Positions 8,416-17,393 of a DNA stretch of 64,000 bases are shown here, piece after piece. The notes under the pieces are model-generated. The model saw only the letters and a list, made by a program, of their open reading frames with translations. It had not been told where the DNA came from and ran no database searches. The position numbers and the translations under genes were made by a program. The stretch's first letter is position 1, and each line of letters begins with the position of its first letter. Source of the stretch: Hymenobacter tibetensis (lineage in GTDB: Bacteria > Bacteroidota > Bacteroidia > Cytophagales > Hymenobacteraceae); assembly GCF_022827545.1 (NCBI RefSeq), contig NZ_CP094669.1, forward strand, positions 4,581,001-4,645,000, read 5' to 3'.

Positions 8416-9321
8416 CTATAACTTATACACTTGGATGCCAGCCGACGTGAAAATATAGGCGTAGCCCTCCCCAAGCAACACCTGCTTGACTTCGGTAGCT
8501 GGCAAGGGTAGTGCCAACGTACGCTGCGTGAGGTTATAGAGGTGGAAGAGTTGCACCGCGCCATCCGCTAAAAAATACAGCTCGTCGCCTCGGAAGCCAA
8601 TGGTGGTCAGGCCGGCGAAGGGCAGCTTTTTGCGGTAATTACCCAGGTTATCAAACACGTAAATACCATTCACCCGATCAACCAAGTATAGGTTGTTCTG
8701 ATACTCGCGCAGAAACCGAAAATCGGGCTGGGAGCGGCCGATGAGCAGATCCAGAGGCGTATTGCGGGTGTTACGGGGCTGCGTCGGATCAAACTGCCGC
8801 AACGTCAGGTCCGACTCGTTGAGCAGCCAGATCCGGTCGTTAGGCGACAGAGTAGTGGCGCGGGCAGTGCCTTCCAGCAAGTCAAGCAAATTCAGTTGGC
8901 TGATAGGAGCGGCAAACCGGTCGAGCAAGAGCAACTCCTGGCGGTCGTCGTAGAAAACCAACACCTTGGTGGTGTTCCACGCCTCAATTTGCGCCACATG
9001 ACCTGGCAACGGAGGCGAGTAGGTGTTCAACTGCTGGCCATCGGGTCCGTACTGGCGCACGTTGTTTTGCGCATCGGCCACATAAAGCGTCCCGCGCCGG
9101 TCCAACGACGCAACCCCTGGTTTGGGCAGCGCAATAGAGCTCACTAGCTTCCAAGCTGCCGCTGGCTCTTTGGTAGGGGCCGCTTGCACAGGTGCGGCTG
9201 ATTGCCCAGCTGGGGCCACCGATGCCGGTGTGGGCACCGTGGTTTGGGCCTGACACCACAATGGCGCCTGCAAAGCAAGAAGCAATACACAAAGCAATGC
9301 TTTCTGAATCGGCCTACTCAC
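8416..9321 (-). CDS. Predicted secreted beta-propeller protein
   Basis: A 301-aa exported protein I cannot place in a named family. A signal peptide (ALLCVLLLALQAPLWCQAQ) is followed by a P/A/T-rich linker (about 30-60) and then repeated four-stranded units with patterns such as GTLYVADAQNNVRQYGPDGQ, NDRIWLLNESDLTLRQFDP, NNLYLVDRVNGIYVFDNLGNYRKKL, typical of NHL-like propeller blades. The start is taken as GTG at 9319-9321 because it opens exactly at the signal peptide; the longer open frame (to 9465) would run into lpxH. It is 43 bp downstream of lpxH on the same strand, probably the last gene of the LUD-lpxH operon. Role unknown; propellers usually bind ligands or partners. Confidence 0.7.
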   Translation of the reverse strand: MSRPIQKALLCVLLLALQAPLWCQAQTTVPTPASVAPAGQSAAPVQAAPTKEPAAAWKLVSSIALPKPGVASLDRRGTLYVADAQNNVRQYGPDGQQLNTYSPPLPGHVAQIEAWNTTKVLVFYDDRQELLLLDRFAAPISQLNLLDLLEGTARATTLSPNDRIWLLNESDLTLRQFDPTQPRNTRNTPLDLLIGRSQPDFRFLREYQNNLYLVDRVNGIYVFDNLGNYRKKLPFAGLTTIGFRGDELYFLADGAVQLFHLYNLTQRTLALPLPATEVKQVLLGEGYAYIFTSAGIQVYKL

Positions 9322-9364
9322 ATTTGGCCTTGCATGACGGTTCTCCGTCTTGAGCGTCCCGTGC

Positions 9365-10177
9365 TCAGCTCTTAGCTTTCGGAGTGAGAACTTTCTTCTC
9401 GAAGTGCTGCAAAACCAAATCGGTGCCATCATACACGCCATAGGAGCAATAATTAACCCATTCACCTAGGTTCAGATATCTGCTTCCCGGCGCTACCACC
9501 ACATCAAGGGGTAAGTGCCGATGGCCAAACACGTAATAGTCGTGGTGAAAGAAGTTTTCCAACTCCCGGCAATACACCAACAGCCATTCCTCTTCCCCAA
9601 AATATTTTTCGTCTTTCTGCGTGTTCTGCACGCGGCTCCGTCGACTCCACCCATTGGCCAGCCCAATGCCAAAGTTAGGATGCAGCCGAGCAAATAACCA
9701 CTGCGCTACCGGCGAGGCAAAAACGCGCTTAAGCACTTTGTACGTGTAATCTTTCGGTCCTAGCCCATCCCCATGCCCGATGTGAAACTCTCGTCCACCA
9801 ATGAGTTGGCTAACTGGGTGGCGCAAAATAGGAATGCCCAGCTCTTTGGTGAAATAGTCAAACATCCACATATCGTGGTTGCCGGTGAAAAAGGTAATCG
9901 GCACGCCAGCATCCGTTAGTTCGGCCAATTTGCCTTGCAGGCGGATAAAGCCACGCGGAATAGCGTGCCGGTATTCAAACCAGAAATCGAAGATGTCGCC
10001 GAGTAGATAAATGGCGGCGGCATCGGGCGCAACACTGTCCAGCCAACGCACAATGCGCCGTTCCCGTTCTAGTGAACTGGCAGCATCGGGAACCCCGAGA
10101 TGAAAATCAGAAGCAAAATAAACGCGCCGACCAGGAGGCAGCAGCAACTCAGGCAGGCGTGGCGGCGGTTTCGTCAT
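9365..10177 (-). CDS. lpxH: UDP-2,3-diacylglucosamine diphosphatase (LpxH-like metallophosphoesterase)
   Basis: A 270-aa calcineurin-type phosphoesterase with all metal-site motifs in order: DFHLG (about 24), GDIFDFW (about 57), GNHDMW (about 96), HGDG (about 131) and GHRH (about 219). The DFW and N-terminal layout fit LpxH, which hydrolyses UDP-2,3-diacylglucosamine to lipid X in lipid A synthesis at the inner membrane; a DFHLG rather than SDLHL motif is usual in Bacteroidota versions. The frame opens 60 nt further upstream, but MTKPPPRLPELLL at 10175-10177 is the best start and gives a 29-bp overlap with the upstream LUD gene, so translational coupling is likely. Its operon mates are the LUD protein and a secreted propeller. 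Confidence 0.85.
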   Translation of the reverse strand: MTKPPPRLPELLLPPGRRVYFASDFHLGVPDAASSLERERRIVRWLDSVAPDAAAIYLLGDIFDFWFEYRHAIPRGFIRLQGKLAELTDAGVPITFFTGNHDMWMFDYFTKELGIPILRHPVSQLIGGREFHIGHGDGLGPKDYTYKVLKRVFASPVAQWLFARLHPNFGIGLANGWSRRSRVQNTQKDEKYFGEEEWLLVYCRELENFFHHDYYVFGHRHLPLDVVVAPGSRYLNLGEWVNYCSYGVYDGTDLVLQHFEKKVLTPKAKS

Positions 10178-10808
10178 CCAATAAAAACAGAGCAAGGCTG
10201 CGCGGGCCATGAGCACCGAGCACAAGAGTCTTTTCAATGTCAGCCGTTCGGCTAGGGCCCGTTGTGAGCGAAATCATGGACGGCAGATGCTCAGGCCCAT
10301 ACTTCAGCTGCAAGTTGCGTAGGGCATCCCCAATGTCGGCTACCACCTGCGAAGTGCGTGCCAGCACGAGATGTTGATCGGGGTAGATACTAAGCCGGCG
10401 TCCACTGCTCGTAGCGGCCGAAACCAGGACGCTACCCGTACGGGCTATCAACGCCTCACATGAAGTCAGGCCAGCATCAGCTTGGGCCACGAAGTCGCTT
10501 TCGTCTTTATGAAAGACAAGCCCCCCTGTGTGTAGTAGCTTTTTTATTTCTGGCTCCCATACATAGAGGTTTTCTAGTTGCTTCTCCTTCTTGTATGTGA
10601 AGAGCTGATCGTAGAAATGCTCTTCCGACTCACAGAAGTATAGCTGCCCCCCTACTCGCACAAAGCTTTCGGCAAAAGCAACGGCAAGGTCGCCGCTACC
10701 AGGCGGGTGCAAGGGTGCAGTGAAATCGGGCGCGGGCTTAGGCGGAGTAGGCTGCTGGAGCGATTCGCGGATGCGGCGCAAAATGATGTCGCGGGACGAT
10801 TCGGGCAT
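10149..10808 (-). CDS. LUD-domain protein (LutC/YkgG-like)
   Basis: A 219-aa protein with a C-terminal LUD domain (about 60-219; GLTSCEALIARTGSVLVSA and STGPSRTADIEKTLVLGAHGP-type motifs), related to LutC of lactate utilisation. In Bacteroidota a stand-alone copy commonly lies next to ftsH and rsfS, as it nearly does here, without lutA/lutB, so lactate oxidation is not implied. ATG start at 10806-10808; a TAccTTTG -7 element ends only 4 nt before it, suggesting a very short or absent leader. First gene of an operon with lpxH (29-bp overlap). Biochemical role unknown. Confidence 0.8.
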   Translation of the reverse strand: MPESSRDIILRRIRESLQQPTPPKPAPDFTAPLHPPGSGDLAVAFAESFVRVGGQLYFCESEEHFYDQLFTYKKEKQLENLYVWEPEIKKLLHTGGLVFHKDESDFVAQADAGLTSCEALIARTGSVLVSAATSSGRRLSIYPDQHLVLARTSQVVADIGDALRNLQLKYGPEHLPSMISLTTGPSRTADIEKTLVLGAHGPRSLALFLLDDETAATPA

Positions 10809-10812
10809 ACTT

Positions 10813-10820
10813 CAAAGGTA
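10813..10820 (-). promoter_or_regulatory. -7 element abutting the LUD gene start
   Basis: Minus-strand TAccTTTG followed by aagt and the ATG start. Perfect match to the Bacteroidota -7 consensus; no convincing -33 TTTG. If used, the transcript would be almost leaderless. Confidence 0.4.
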
Positions 10821-11083
10821 ATAAGACCAATCATAGTAGTTGTCACGTCTGCTGCTATAACTGCAAAAGCGACAAGCAATGCTTGGATTATATATGCTGT
10901 ACGCCCTTGCGTTCCTGTGCATCAAGCGCTACTCCCTCCTCTTTTTTAGATGTGCTACCTACAAAGCAACACACATAGACCTATCAAAATAGTCTTAAAG
11001 CATCAATTTGTTTGACGCATGCTTACCTTATTATAATACAGCAATCTTTGTTTTTATCATAATGATTTATGTCCTATATTTCC

Positions 11084-11122
11084 TTAACGATTAAAGCACA
11101 TACATTTGGTTTTAATCGTTAA
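11084..11122 (+). promoter_or_regulatory. Promoter element inside a 12-bp inverted repeat (operator-like)
   Basis: Perfect 12-nt arms separated by 15 nt, with the -7 element TAcaTTTG (11101-11108) in the spacer and the expected transcription start in or just after the right arm, about 30 nt before the TPR gene start. The layout fits a dimeric repressor site over a promoter; no -33 TTTG is evident. Confidence 0.45.
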
Positions 11123-11146
11123 ATTTACGCTCCAAAGAAACAGGTC

Positions 11147-12562
11147 ATGGAGAAAAAATACAAAATTATAGAAGCAATATCTACGATTGAGGATTTTCGC
11201 CATATTGCTATAAAAGGCTTTGCTTTACTAGCTTTCATTATACTAAGTATTAGTTCTTATGCTCAATCCATAGATACTACGCTAGTGAATGGCATGCGCA
11301 ACATTTCACTGGAAAATGTGGATGTGGCCCCATCAGTCGTTGATACTAAAAGTTGGTTATTGCTCAATCCTGACATTCAAATGGAATTGGATGGCGCTGT
11401 ACACAACTTATACAACTCCAAGCACGACCAGGCGGAAAAGCAGTTCCGTTCGTTACGCCGCCGCTATCCGCAACACCCCATGCCTTATTTCCTGATGGGA
11501 CTAAGCGCGTGGTGGAAGATTATGCCAAGCAACGTTACCAACACCATTTACGACAAGAGCTTTTTTGCCTACATGGACACTGCCATCACCAAAGGTGAGC
11601 GGCTCTATGACCTCGACAACAAAAACTACGAAGCCTGTTTTTTTCTTGCGGCGGCTTACGGTTTCGACGCCCGTCTGCACGCTGAGCGCCACGACCTGCG
11701 CAAAGCAACTATCAGCAGCAAACGTGCCCTCGATTACTTAGACAAAAGCAAAGAAGCGAATGGTTTGAGCCCAGAGTTTCTACTCGGACAAGGGCTATTT
11801 AATTATTACGCTGCCTGGATTTCGGAAGAACATCCGTGGTTACGCCCCATCCTGCTACTGTTTCCAAAGGGTAACCGGCAGCTTGGGATGCAGCAGATCA
11901 AGAATGTGGCCGACAACGGCATGTATGCGGGTCCTGAAGCTAAGTTCTTCTTGATGAAGATTCTGGGGAGCGAGCGGGAAAACAAGTCTGCTGATGCATT
12001 GGTGGTAGCCCGGCAGTTGGCCACTACCTACCCCGACAATGGCTATTTTCAGCGCTACTACGCCATGATGTGCTTCAACAACGGGGAGCACCGCCGCTGT
12101 GAGCAAGTAAGCCTCGATATTCTGGACAAGTTGAACCGGGGAATGCCTGGCTATGAAGGTTTCAGTGGCCGCTATGCCACCTATTATTTGGGCTGGCTAA
12201 ATCAGAACAAGTACAAGAATTCCACCAAAGCCAAAGACTACTTCCAACGTTGTGTGGTGTTTTCAGAAGCTACCGGCCAGACTGGGGTTGGCTATTACGT
12301 GCACGCCAACTACAACCTCGCCAAAATAGCTGATGAAGAGAATAACGTTGGAGCAGCGCGGCGCTACTATCAAGTAGTGGTAGAAAAGGCAGAGCGCAAG
12401 TCTGATATCTATCTGGAAGCCAAAGATTATCTTAGGACCCGCAAAGTGATGAAAGCCGATATACGGCAGCAACAGGGGCCTTCCTACACTTCTGAATACA
12501 AGCCTTCTAAGAAGACATCCGCAAAAAGCCGGCTGTCTTCTCTGGACGTAAAAGCAAACTAA
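11147..12562 (+). CDS. Exported tetratricopeptide-repeat protein, function unknown
   Basis: A 471-aa protein. After ~20 polar residues comes a hydrophobic segment GFALLAFIILSISSYAQ (about 24-40) that looks like a signal peptide ending in YAQ, then a mainly helical body with TPR-like units: an N-terminal pair around YNSKHDQAEKQFRSLRRRYPQHPMPYFLMGL (about 90-120) and C-terminal ones around YLGWLNQNKYKNSTKAKDYFQRC and YNLAKIADEENNVGAARRYYQVVVEKA (about 350-425). The C-terminus is basic and low-complexity. It sits alone between the LUD gene and ftsH, two genes that are usually close neighbours in this phylum, and its upstream DNA is AT-rich, so it may be an insertion into the cluster. No catalytic motif; a scaffold or receptor-like role is all that can be guessed. 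Confidence 0.7.
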   Translation: MEKKYKIIEAISTIEDFRHIAIKGFALLAFIILSISSYAQSIDTTLVNGMRNISLENVDVAPSVVDTKSWLLLNPDIQMELDGAVHNLYNSKHDQAEKQFRSLRRRYPQHPMPYFLMGLSAWWKIMPSNVTNTIYDKSFFAYMDTAITKGERLYDLDNKNYEACFFLAAAYGFDARLHAERHDLRKATISSKRALDYLDKSKEANGLSPEFLLGQGLFNYYAAWISEEHPWLRPILLLFPKGNRQLGMQQIKNVADNGMYAGPEAKFFLMKILGSERENKSADALVVARQLATTYPDNGYFQRYYAMMCFNNGEHRRCEQVSLDILDKLNRGMPGYEGFSGRYATYYLGWLNQNKYKNSTKAKDYFQRCVVFSEATGQTGVGYYVHANYNLAKIADEENNVGAARRYYQVVVEKAERKSDIYLEAKDYLRTRKVMKADIRQQQGPSYTSEYKPSKKTSAKSRLSSLDVKAN

Positions 12563-12766
12563 TACTCAACTAACTTCTTTTTAGCGCGGGTATTTGAGCT
12601 GTTGGAACAGTTTCGGTGTCCACGTTTTGCGTTCACTGTCTTTAAGTGGAAAACTCAACCCAATACTTCAAGACAGTGTGGCTTTCATTTTACACAAGCA
12701 TAGTAACTGGATTGTAGGTAGCCAAACAGCGTAATTGACAACGAGAGTAAGTTAGATCAAGGCAAT

Positions 12767-12808
12767 AAACTAAAAAAGCCAGCCTATACGGGCTGGCTTT
12801 TTTAGTTT
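12767..12808. terminator. Bidirectional terminator between TPR gene and ftsH
   Basis: Perfect 18-bp stem (aaactaaaaaagccagcc / ggctggcttttttagttt) with a 6-nt loop, T-runs on both strands, between convergent genes. Confidence 0.85.
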
Positions 12809-12823
12809 ACTGTTTATCGAATA

Positions 12824-14947
12824 TTATATCGGGGTTACTACGCTACCGCCAGAACCAGCAGAAGAACCGCTATTATTAGGCAAGTCAGCATCGATACCAG
12901 GCAAATTCAAGTCAGGCAAGTCGTCGCTAAGGGGCACCCCATTAGAATGCTCCTGCTTCCGCTCACTTAATGTCTCGCTACGGTCGGTACCGGCCATGTG
13001 GGCTTGGTAGTTGGTTTGCACGCCATGTGGCCGCTTGCCTACCAAACGCTCTAAATCATCCTGAAGCAGCACTTCCTTGTCAAGCAACTCTTTGGCTACT
13101 ACTTCCAGTTCGTGCCGACGTTCAGTCAACAACTCTTTGGTGCGGATGTATGCATTTTCAATGATGTTGCGCACTTCCTCGTCTATCATCTGCGAGGTAG
13201 ACTCGGAGTAAGGCTTCGAGAACCCGTACTCGTTTTGTCCCTTCGAGTCATAATAAGAGACGTTCCCCAGCTTGGAGTTCATCCCATACATCGTCACGAT
13301 AGAGTACGCCATTTTGGTGATGCGCTCTAAGTCAGACAACGCACCGGTTGAGATTTTGCCGAACACAATATCCTCGGCGGCACGTCCACCCAAGGTCATG
13401 CACATCTCGTCAGTGAGCTGCTCGGTGTTGTATAGGAACTGCTCACGAGGCAAGTACTGAGCATACCCCAGCGCAGCTACCCCACGAGGTACAATGCTCA
13501 CTTTCACCAACGGATCAGCATGCTCCAGGAACCAACCCGCAATAGCGTGGCCAGCTTCGTGGTAGGCTACGATGCGCTTCTCATCGGGGCTGATAATCTT
13601 ATTCTTCTTCTCCAGACCTCCAATAACGCGGTCAACAGCGTCGGTGAAGTCCTGCATGGTAATCATCTTCTTGTCGCGACGGGCAGCAATAAGGGCAGCT
13701 TCGTTGCAGACGTTGGCAATTTCAGCCCCAGCAAAGCCAGGAGTCTGGGCTGCCAAACGACGGGCCTCTACGTCGGGGCCTAGCGTTAGGGGCTTCAAGT
13801 GCACCTGGAAAATCTCGGTGCGGCCATTGATGTCTGGCTTATCAATGCTGATCTGGCGGTCAAAACGGCCGGGGCGCAGCAGCGCTGAGTCGAGCGTATC
13901 GGGGCGGTTAGTAGCAGCAAGGATGATGACACCAGAGTCAGTACCGAAACCGTCCATTTCGACCAGCAGCGAATTGAGCGTGTTTTCGCGCTCATCGTTG
14001 CCGCCGGGCATGTTGCCACGCGAACGGCTACGGCCTACGGCGTCAATTTCGTCGATAAAGATAATGCAGGGAGCTTTCGACTTGGCTTGCTTAAACAAGT
14101 CACGTACCCGAGCAGCACCGACACCCACGAACATCTCAACGAAGTCGGAACCCGAAAGCGAGAAGAATGGCACGTCTGCTTCGCCAGCTACAGCTTTAGC
14201 CAACAGGGTTTTACCGGTACCAGGAGGGCCAACCAGCAAGGCACCTTTCGGGATTTTACCGCCCAAAATGGTGAACTTCGAAGGGTTCTTGAGAAACTCT
14301 ACAATTTCTTGTACTTCCTCTTTGGCCTCTTCCAAACCGGCCACATCCTTGAACGTGATTTTCACCTTGTCGCCACCTTCAAATAGTGCGGCACGGCTTT
14401 TCCCGATGTTGAATATCTGACCACCGGCCCCAGCGCCACCGCTCATGCGGCGCATCAAGAACCAAAAGCCTACGAATAACAGGATAGTGAAACCCCACGT
14501 AGTTACCAGGTCGCCATAGCCAGTACGCGTATCGAACGTGATGCCGATGCGCTGCTCTAATGGAACGTTAGCTTGCAGCTTCTCGAAGTCTTCCTTAAAA
14601 GTTTTTCCGTCAACTACTCGGAAGCTGAACTGCGGGCTTGCCTCGAAGGTAAGAGGCCCACGACGGCTCAGAAGAGCCTTGTATTTGTCGGTTCGGACGG
14701 CCTCGTTCTTCAACGACACCTCCACTACCGACCGATCGGTGAGCAAGCGTACATCCCGCACGTCGCCGGCGGTATACATTTGCTCGAATTTCTGCTGATT
14801 TATCTCTACTGTGTTGCCGCTCTGGTTGAAGAACAGCCAGGCGCACAGAAATAAAACCAGCCCGGCGAGCAGCCAGAGTTGCATGCCAGGTTTTGGGGCC
14901 GGGCTAGGCAACATAGGCTTCTTTTTTTTGGGCGTGTTATCTGACAT
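12824..14947 (-). CDS. ftsH: ATP-dependent zinc metalloprotease FtsH
   Basis: A 707-aa membrane-anchored AAA+ protease that extracts and degrades membrane and regulatory proteins at the inner membrane. Two membrane segments flank the periplasmic domain (about 23-40 and 150-166). The AAA module has Walker A GPPGTGKT (240-247), Walker B IIFIDE (295-300) and the second region of homology [20 protein letters not shown] (345-364). The protease zinc site is HEAGH (463-467). The C-terminal ~55 residues are Gly/Ser/Asn-rich and probably disordered. It follows rsfS by 88 bp on the same strand, the usual Bacteroidota order, and ends at the hairpin 12767-12808. ATG start at 14945-14947. Confidence 0.97.
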   Translation of the reverse strand: MSDNTPKKKKPMLPSPAPKPGMQLWLLAGLVLFLCAWLFFNQSGNTVEINQQKFEQMYTAGDVRDVRLLTDRSVVEVSLKNEAVRTDKYKALLSRRGPLTFEASPQFSFRVVDGKTFKEDFEKLQANVPLEQRIGITFDTRTGYGDLVTTWGFTILLFVGFWFLMRRMSGGAGAGGQIFNIGKSRAALFEGGDKVKITFKDVAGLEEAKEEVQEIVEFLKNPSKFTILGGKIPKGALLVGPPGTGKTLLAKAVAGEADVPFFSLSGSDFVEMFVGVGAARVRDLFKQAKSKAPCIIFIDEIDAVGRSRSRGNMPGGNDERENTLNSLLVEMDGFGTDSGVIILAATNRPDTLDSALLRPGRFDRQISIDKPDINGRTEIFQVHLKPLTLGPDVEARRLAAQTPGFAGAEIANVCNEAALIAARRDKKMITMQDFTDAVDRVIGGLEKKNKIISPDEKRIVAYHEAGHAIAGWFLEHADPLVKVSIVPRGVAALGYAQYLPREQFLYNTEQLTDEMCMTLGGRAAEDIVFGKISTGALSDLERITKMAYSIVTMYGMNSKLGNVSYYDSKGQNEYGFSKPYSESTSQMIDEEVRNIIENAYIRTKELLTERRHELEVVAKELLDKEVLLQDDLERLVGKRPHGVQTNYQAHMAGTDRSETLSERKQEHSNGVPLSDDLPDLNLPGIDADLPNNSGSSAGSGGSVVTPI

Positions 14948-15035
14948 GAAACTAAGATTGGCTAAGGCAAAAGATCAAAGGCGGAACACCCCGCCAGTGT
15001 GTTTGTTCCCGCTAACAGACGGAAACCAGCACACT

Positions 15036-15431
15036 TTACTTTAATGAACTGAAAACAGTCTCTTCTTCGATGTGCTGAATTTCGGCATCACCCCATAGCT
15101 CTTCCAGTGCGTAGAACTGCCGCCGGTCGCGCAGGAATACGTGGACTACTACATCCACATAGTCGAGCAGTACCCACTCGCGGTTCATACGACCTTCGGT
15201 TTGCCAAGGGCTCTGACCAGTAAGTTTCTCTACTTCTTCCTCCACCGAACGCGCAATGGCATCGATTTGGGTATCTGATGAAGCCGAGCAGATAATAAAA
15301 TAATCCGATACGGCATTTTTAAGCTCCTTGAGGTTCATCACAACGATATCCAGGCCTTTTTTCTCCTGCATACCGCGTACTACTACATCTGCCAACTTGT
15401 CCGAATCCTGTTGAACCAGGGTACTTTTCAT
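15036..15431 (-). CDS. rsfS: Ribosome silencing factor RsfS (YbeB/Iojap)
   Basis: A 131-aa RsfS-family protein, which binds ribosomal protein uL14 and blocks subunit joining in slow growth. Family marks include DIVVMNLKELKNAVSDYFIICSASSDTQIDAIARSVE-type core (about 28-66) and WVLLDYVDVVVHVF (about 90-104), followed by the C-terminal FYALEELWGDAE. Full length compared with the family. The ATG at 15429-15431 is 42 bp from the presumed start of birA on the other strand; ftsH follows downstream. Confidence 0.95.
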   Translation of the reverse strand: MKSTLVQQDSDKLADVVVRGMQEKKGLDIVVMNLKELKNAVSDYFIICSASSDTQIDAIARSVEEEVEKLTGQSPWQTEGRMNREWVLLDYVDVVVHVFLRDRRQFYALEELWGDAEIQHIEEETVFSSLK

Positions 15432-15473
15432 GGGGTATTGTTAGGTTTGATCATCACAAAGTACGAAAAACAC

Positions 15474-16238
15474 GTGGAGGCTATTATCCCCCAAACGCTA
15501 TTCACGGGCCGCCAAGTGGTTTCGTTGCCCGAATGCGCTTCAACCAACAGTGAAGCGCAAGCTCTTATTCACAGAAACCGCGCCACCGACGGCTGCGTGG
15601 TAATAACCGACAAACAGACCGCCGGACGCGGCCAGCGTGGCAACCGTTGGGAGGCTGCGCCCGGCGAAAACCTGACAATGTCGGTGGTTTGGCGCCCCAC
15701 CTTCTTGCCAGCGCCCGACCAGTTTCAACTCAGCCAAGCAGTAGCATTAGCAGTGCACGACTGGGCGACGACGCTTCTTGGCCCCGACCCCGCGCTTCGG
15801 GTGAAGTGGCCAAACGATATTTTTTTCGGGAACCGCAAGCTAGGTGGTATCCTGATTGAAAACACGCTTAGTGGCACAATGATTCAGCATAGCGTGGTAG
15901 GAATTGGAATGAATATTAATCAACGTGAATTTCAGGTGCCTACCGCCACGTCTTTAGCGGCTCTAACCGGACGGGCCTACGACCTGCCAATTCTAGCAAG
16001 CCGCCTGCTCGAACACCTAGAACGGCGCTATTTGCAGCTACGTGCTGGGGGGCTGGGAGTTCTCCGACAGAACTACCGGCAAGTGCTTTACCGCTACCGA
16101 GAGCCTCATCTGTATGAGGTAGATAACCATCAGGTAACAGGTGAGATTGTGGATGTGGATGAGGCCGGGCGCCTCGCTTTATCGATCAGCGGGCAGTTGC
16201 GTCATTTTGATTTGAAAGAAATTAAGTACATCATTTAG
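15474..16238 (+). CDS. birA: Biotin-[acetyl-CoA-carboxylase] ligase (monofunctional BirA)
   Basis: About 254 aa. Transfers biotin from biotinyl-AMP to the biotin carrier protein of carboxylases. Motifs: CASTNSEAQ (about 21), the biotin-binding loop GRGQRGNRW (about 53-61), KWPNDIFFGNRKLGGILIE (about 118-136) and VGIGMNINQ (about 150). There is no N-terminal winged helix, so it cannot be a biotin-operon repressor as in E. coli. The frame has no ATG before the conserved domain; I chose the GTG at 15474-15476, because the earlier TTG at 15411 would overlap the divergent rsfS start. Start is uncertain. Confidence 0.88.
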   Translation: MEAIIPQTLFTGRQVVSLPECASTNSEAQALIHRNRATDGCVVITDKQTAGRGQRGNRWEAAPGENLTMSVVWRPTFLPAPDQFQLSQAVALAVHDWATTLLGPDPALRVKWPNDIFFGNRKLGGILIENTLSGTMIQHSVVGIGMNINQREFQVPTATSLAALTGRAYDLPILASRLLEHLERRYLQLRAGGLGVLRQNYRQVLYRYREPHLYEVDNHQVTGEIVDVDEAGRLALSISGQLRHFDLKEIKYII

Positions 16239-16541
16239 TATCACTGTTTGGTCGATGTATAAAAGCTATACGCAGATATTTTTATAGCTAGAACAAGCAA
16301 AAGGCAACCTTTAGCTGTTGGATAACGAGTAGACAGCTAGAGGTACGAGGCCAGCGCACTCACGCGCAACGCAACCTTTTCGCTCTGAGTGTCATCTATG
16401 TTTCGGGTTAGTTAGGCACGGTGCTTGTCTTACTTCATCCACAAACGCGAGTTGCTCTTAAGAACTCTTGCGCTAAATACCAGAAAAAGCCTATATTTGA
16501 TAGCTTGCCACTAGGCAGCTTTTTTGCAACGCTTCTTTCAT
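16239..16541. other. 303-bp intergenic region with a promoter
   Basis: No gene seen between birA and the cupredoxin gene. The last 75 bases contain a good promoter candidate (16468-16499); I see no terminator hairpin for birA. Confidence 0.5.
16468..16499 (+). promoter_or_regulatory. Bacteroidota-type promoter of the cupredoxin gene
   Basis: TTG at 16468-16470, a 21-nt spacer, and TATATTTG (TAnnTTTG) at 16492-16499. The start codon lies 43 nt downstream. Confidence 0.6.
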
Positions 16542-17177
16542 ATGAAAATTTCTACCCGCTTAGTTGGGATGTTGGCCTTACTACTGGCGCAACTGTCAGC
16601 GCTTGCTGCTACCGTTACGGTGGAAGTTGGTGATAACTTCTATCGCCCGCAGAACGTGGTTATCCGTCCGGGCGATATAATACGGTGGACTAATGTTGGC
16701 AACCAAAGCCATCCTACCGTTTCGGATTCTTCGCCGGCGTTGTGGTCAACTTTCACAATCAGCCCAGCCAACACCTCTTACACGTCACAGCCGTTTATCA
16801 CACTCGGCTCCTTCAATTATTACTGCTCAGCGCATTCTGGTGGGACTCCACGCGCAGGCATGATTGGCAACATCATGGTAAGCAACACTCCGCAAGCAAC
16901 TCTTGATGCTAAGGCCGCTGGTGCAGCATTAAGTGTATACCCTAATCCGAGCAGAGGACTGGTGGTGGTAACCCTAAACCAGAAGGTAGGTCCCGAGTAC
17001 AAGTTGCGCTTGACCAACATTTTGGGTCGGGAAATCCGCTCTTTTTCGTTACGGACTGAAGCGTCCAACACTGGGATGCCACTTAATCTGTCTGATTTGC
17101 CAGCTGGCATGTATTTTTATAGCCTGGTGCTAAACGAGAGAGTGTTATCTACGAAAAGATTCGTATTACAGAACTAG
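16542..17177 (+). CDS. Secreted plastocyanin-like cupredoxin with T9SS sorting domain
   Basis: A 211-aa exported protein. Signal peptide about 1-22 (LLLAQLSALAA). Residues 24-115 form a cupredoxin fold with the type 1 copper ligands in order: His in NQSHP (about 59), Cys and His in YYCSAHSGG (about 98 and 101) and Met in RAGMIGN (about 109). The last 75 residues (YPNPSRG...LTNILGREI...GMYFYSLVLN) are a type A T9SS sorting domain. This suggests an extracellular or surface-bound electron carrier or copper-binding protein. The ATG at 16542 is preferred over an ORF start 18 nt earlier because it opens the signal peptide. Monocistronic, with a promoter at 16468-16499 and terminator at 17208-17237. 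Confidence 0.88.
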   Translation: MKISTRLVGMLALLLAQLSALAATVTVEVGDNFYRPQNVVIRPGDIIRWTNVGNQSHPTVSDSSPALWSTFTISPANTSYTSQPFITLGSFNYYCSAHSGGTPRAGMIGNIMVSNTPQATLDAKAAGAALSVYPNPSRGLVVVTLNQKVGPEYKLRLTNILGREIRSFSLRTEASNTGMPLNLSDLPAGMYFYSLVLNERVLSTKRFVLQN

Positions 17178-17207
17178 TTTAGCTATTCGTACTTCTTCTT
17201 TTAGGAG

Positions 17208-17237
17208 AGCGGCCACCTTCTGTGGCCGCTTTTTTTA
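17208..17237 (+). terminator. Rho-independent terminator of the cupredoxin gene
   Basis: Perfect 9-bp stem agcggccac/gtggccgct with a 5-nt loop, followed by seven Ts. Confidence 0.85.
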
Positions 17238-17303
17238 TGTACCAGCTCAAGCAATAGCCTTCTAAGGAGTGGAATAGGGCACTGTGCGGCCGGATTTATT
17301 GTC

Positions 17304-17311
17304 TACTTTTG
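17304..17311 (+). promoter_or_regulatory. Candidate -7 element for the GT117 gene
   Basis: TActTTTG, a perfect -7 consensus 83 nt before the start codon; no clear -33 element. Confidence 0.35.
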
Positions 17312-17393
17312 ACGTTCTGCATCTTTCATTTCTCGACCATAAGCCCGCGTCAGGCGACGACGACTGGGGCCTGCCCCTCTACTTAATTCTCGT

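Larger units (their letters stand above)
10809..11146. other. 338-bp AT-rich divergent region with inverted repeat
   Basis: No gene seen. It lies between the divergent LUD and TPR genes. A 12-nt inverted repeat (ttaacgattaaa at 11084-11095, tttaatcgttaa at 11111-11122) brackets a TAcaTTTG -7 element at 11101-11108. Confidence 0.6.

Noticed and set aside
10149..10808. Lactate utilisation gene lutC
   Set aside because: Family match only; lutA and lutB are absent from the surroundings.
13572..14420. Plus-strand ORF of 282 codons inside ftsH
   Set aside because: Antisense shadow of a highly conserved gene; composition is Ser/Arg/Pro-biased as expected from codon mirroring.
15411..15473. TTG-initiated extension of BirA
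   Set aside because: It overlaps the start of the divergent rsfS gene and precedes the conserved domain by unrelated sequence.
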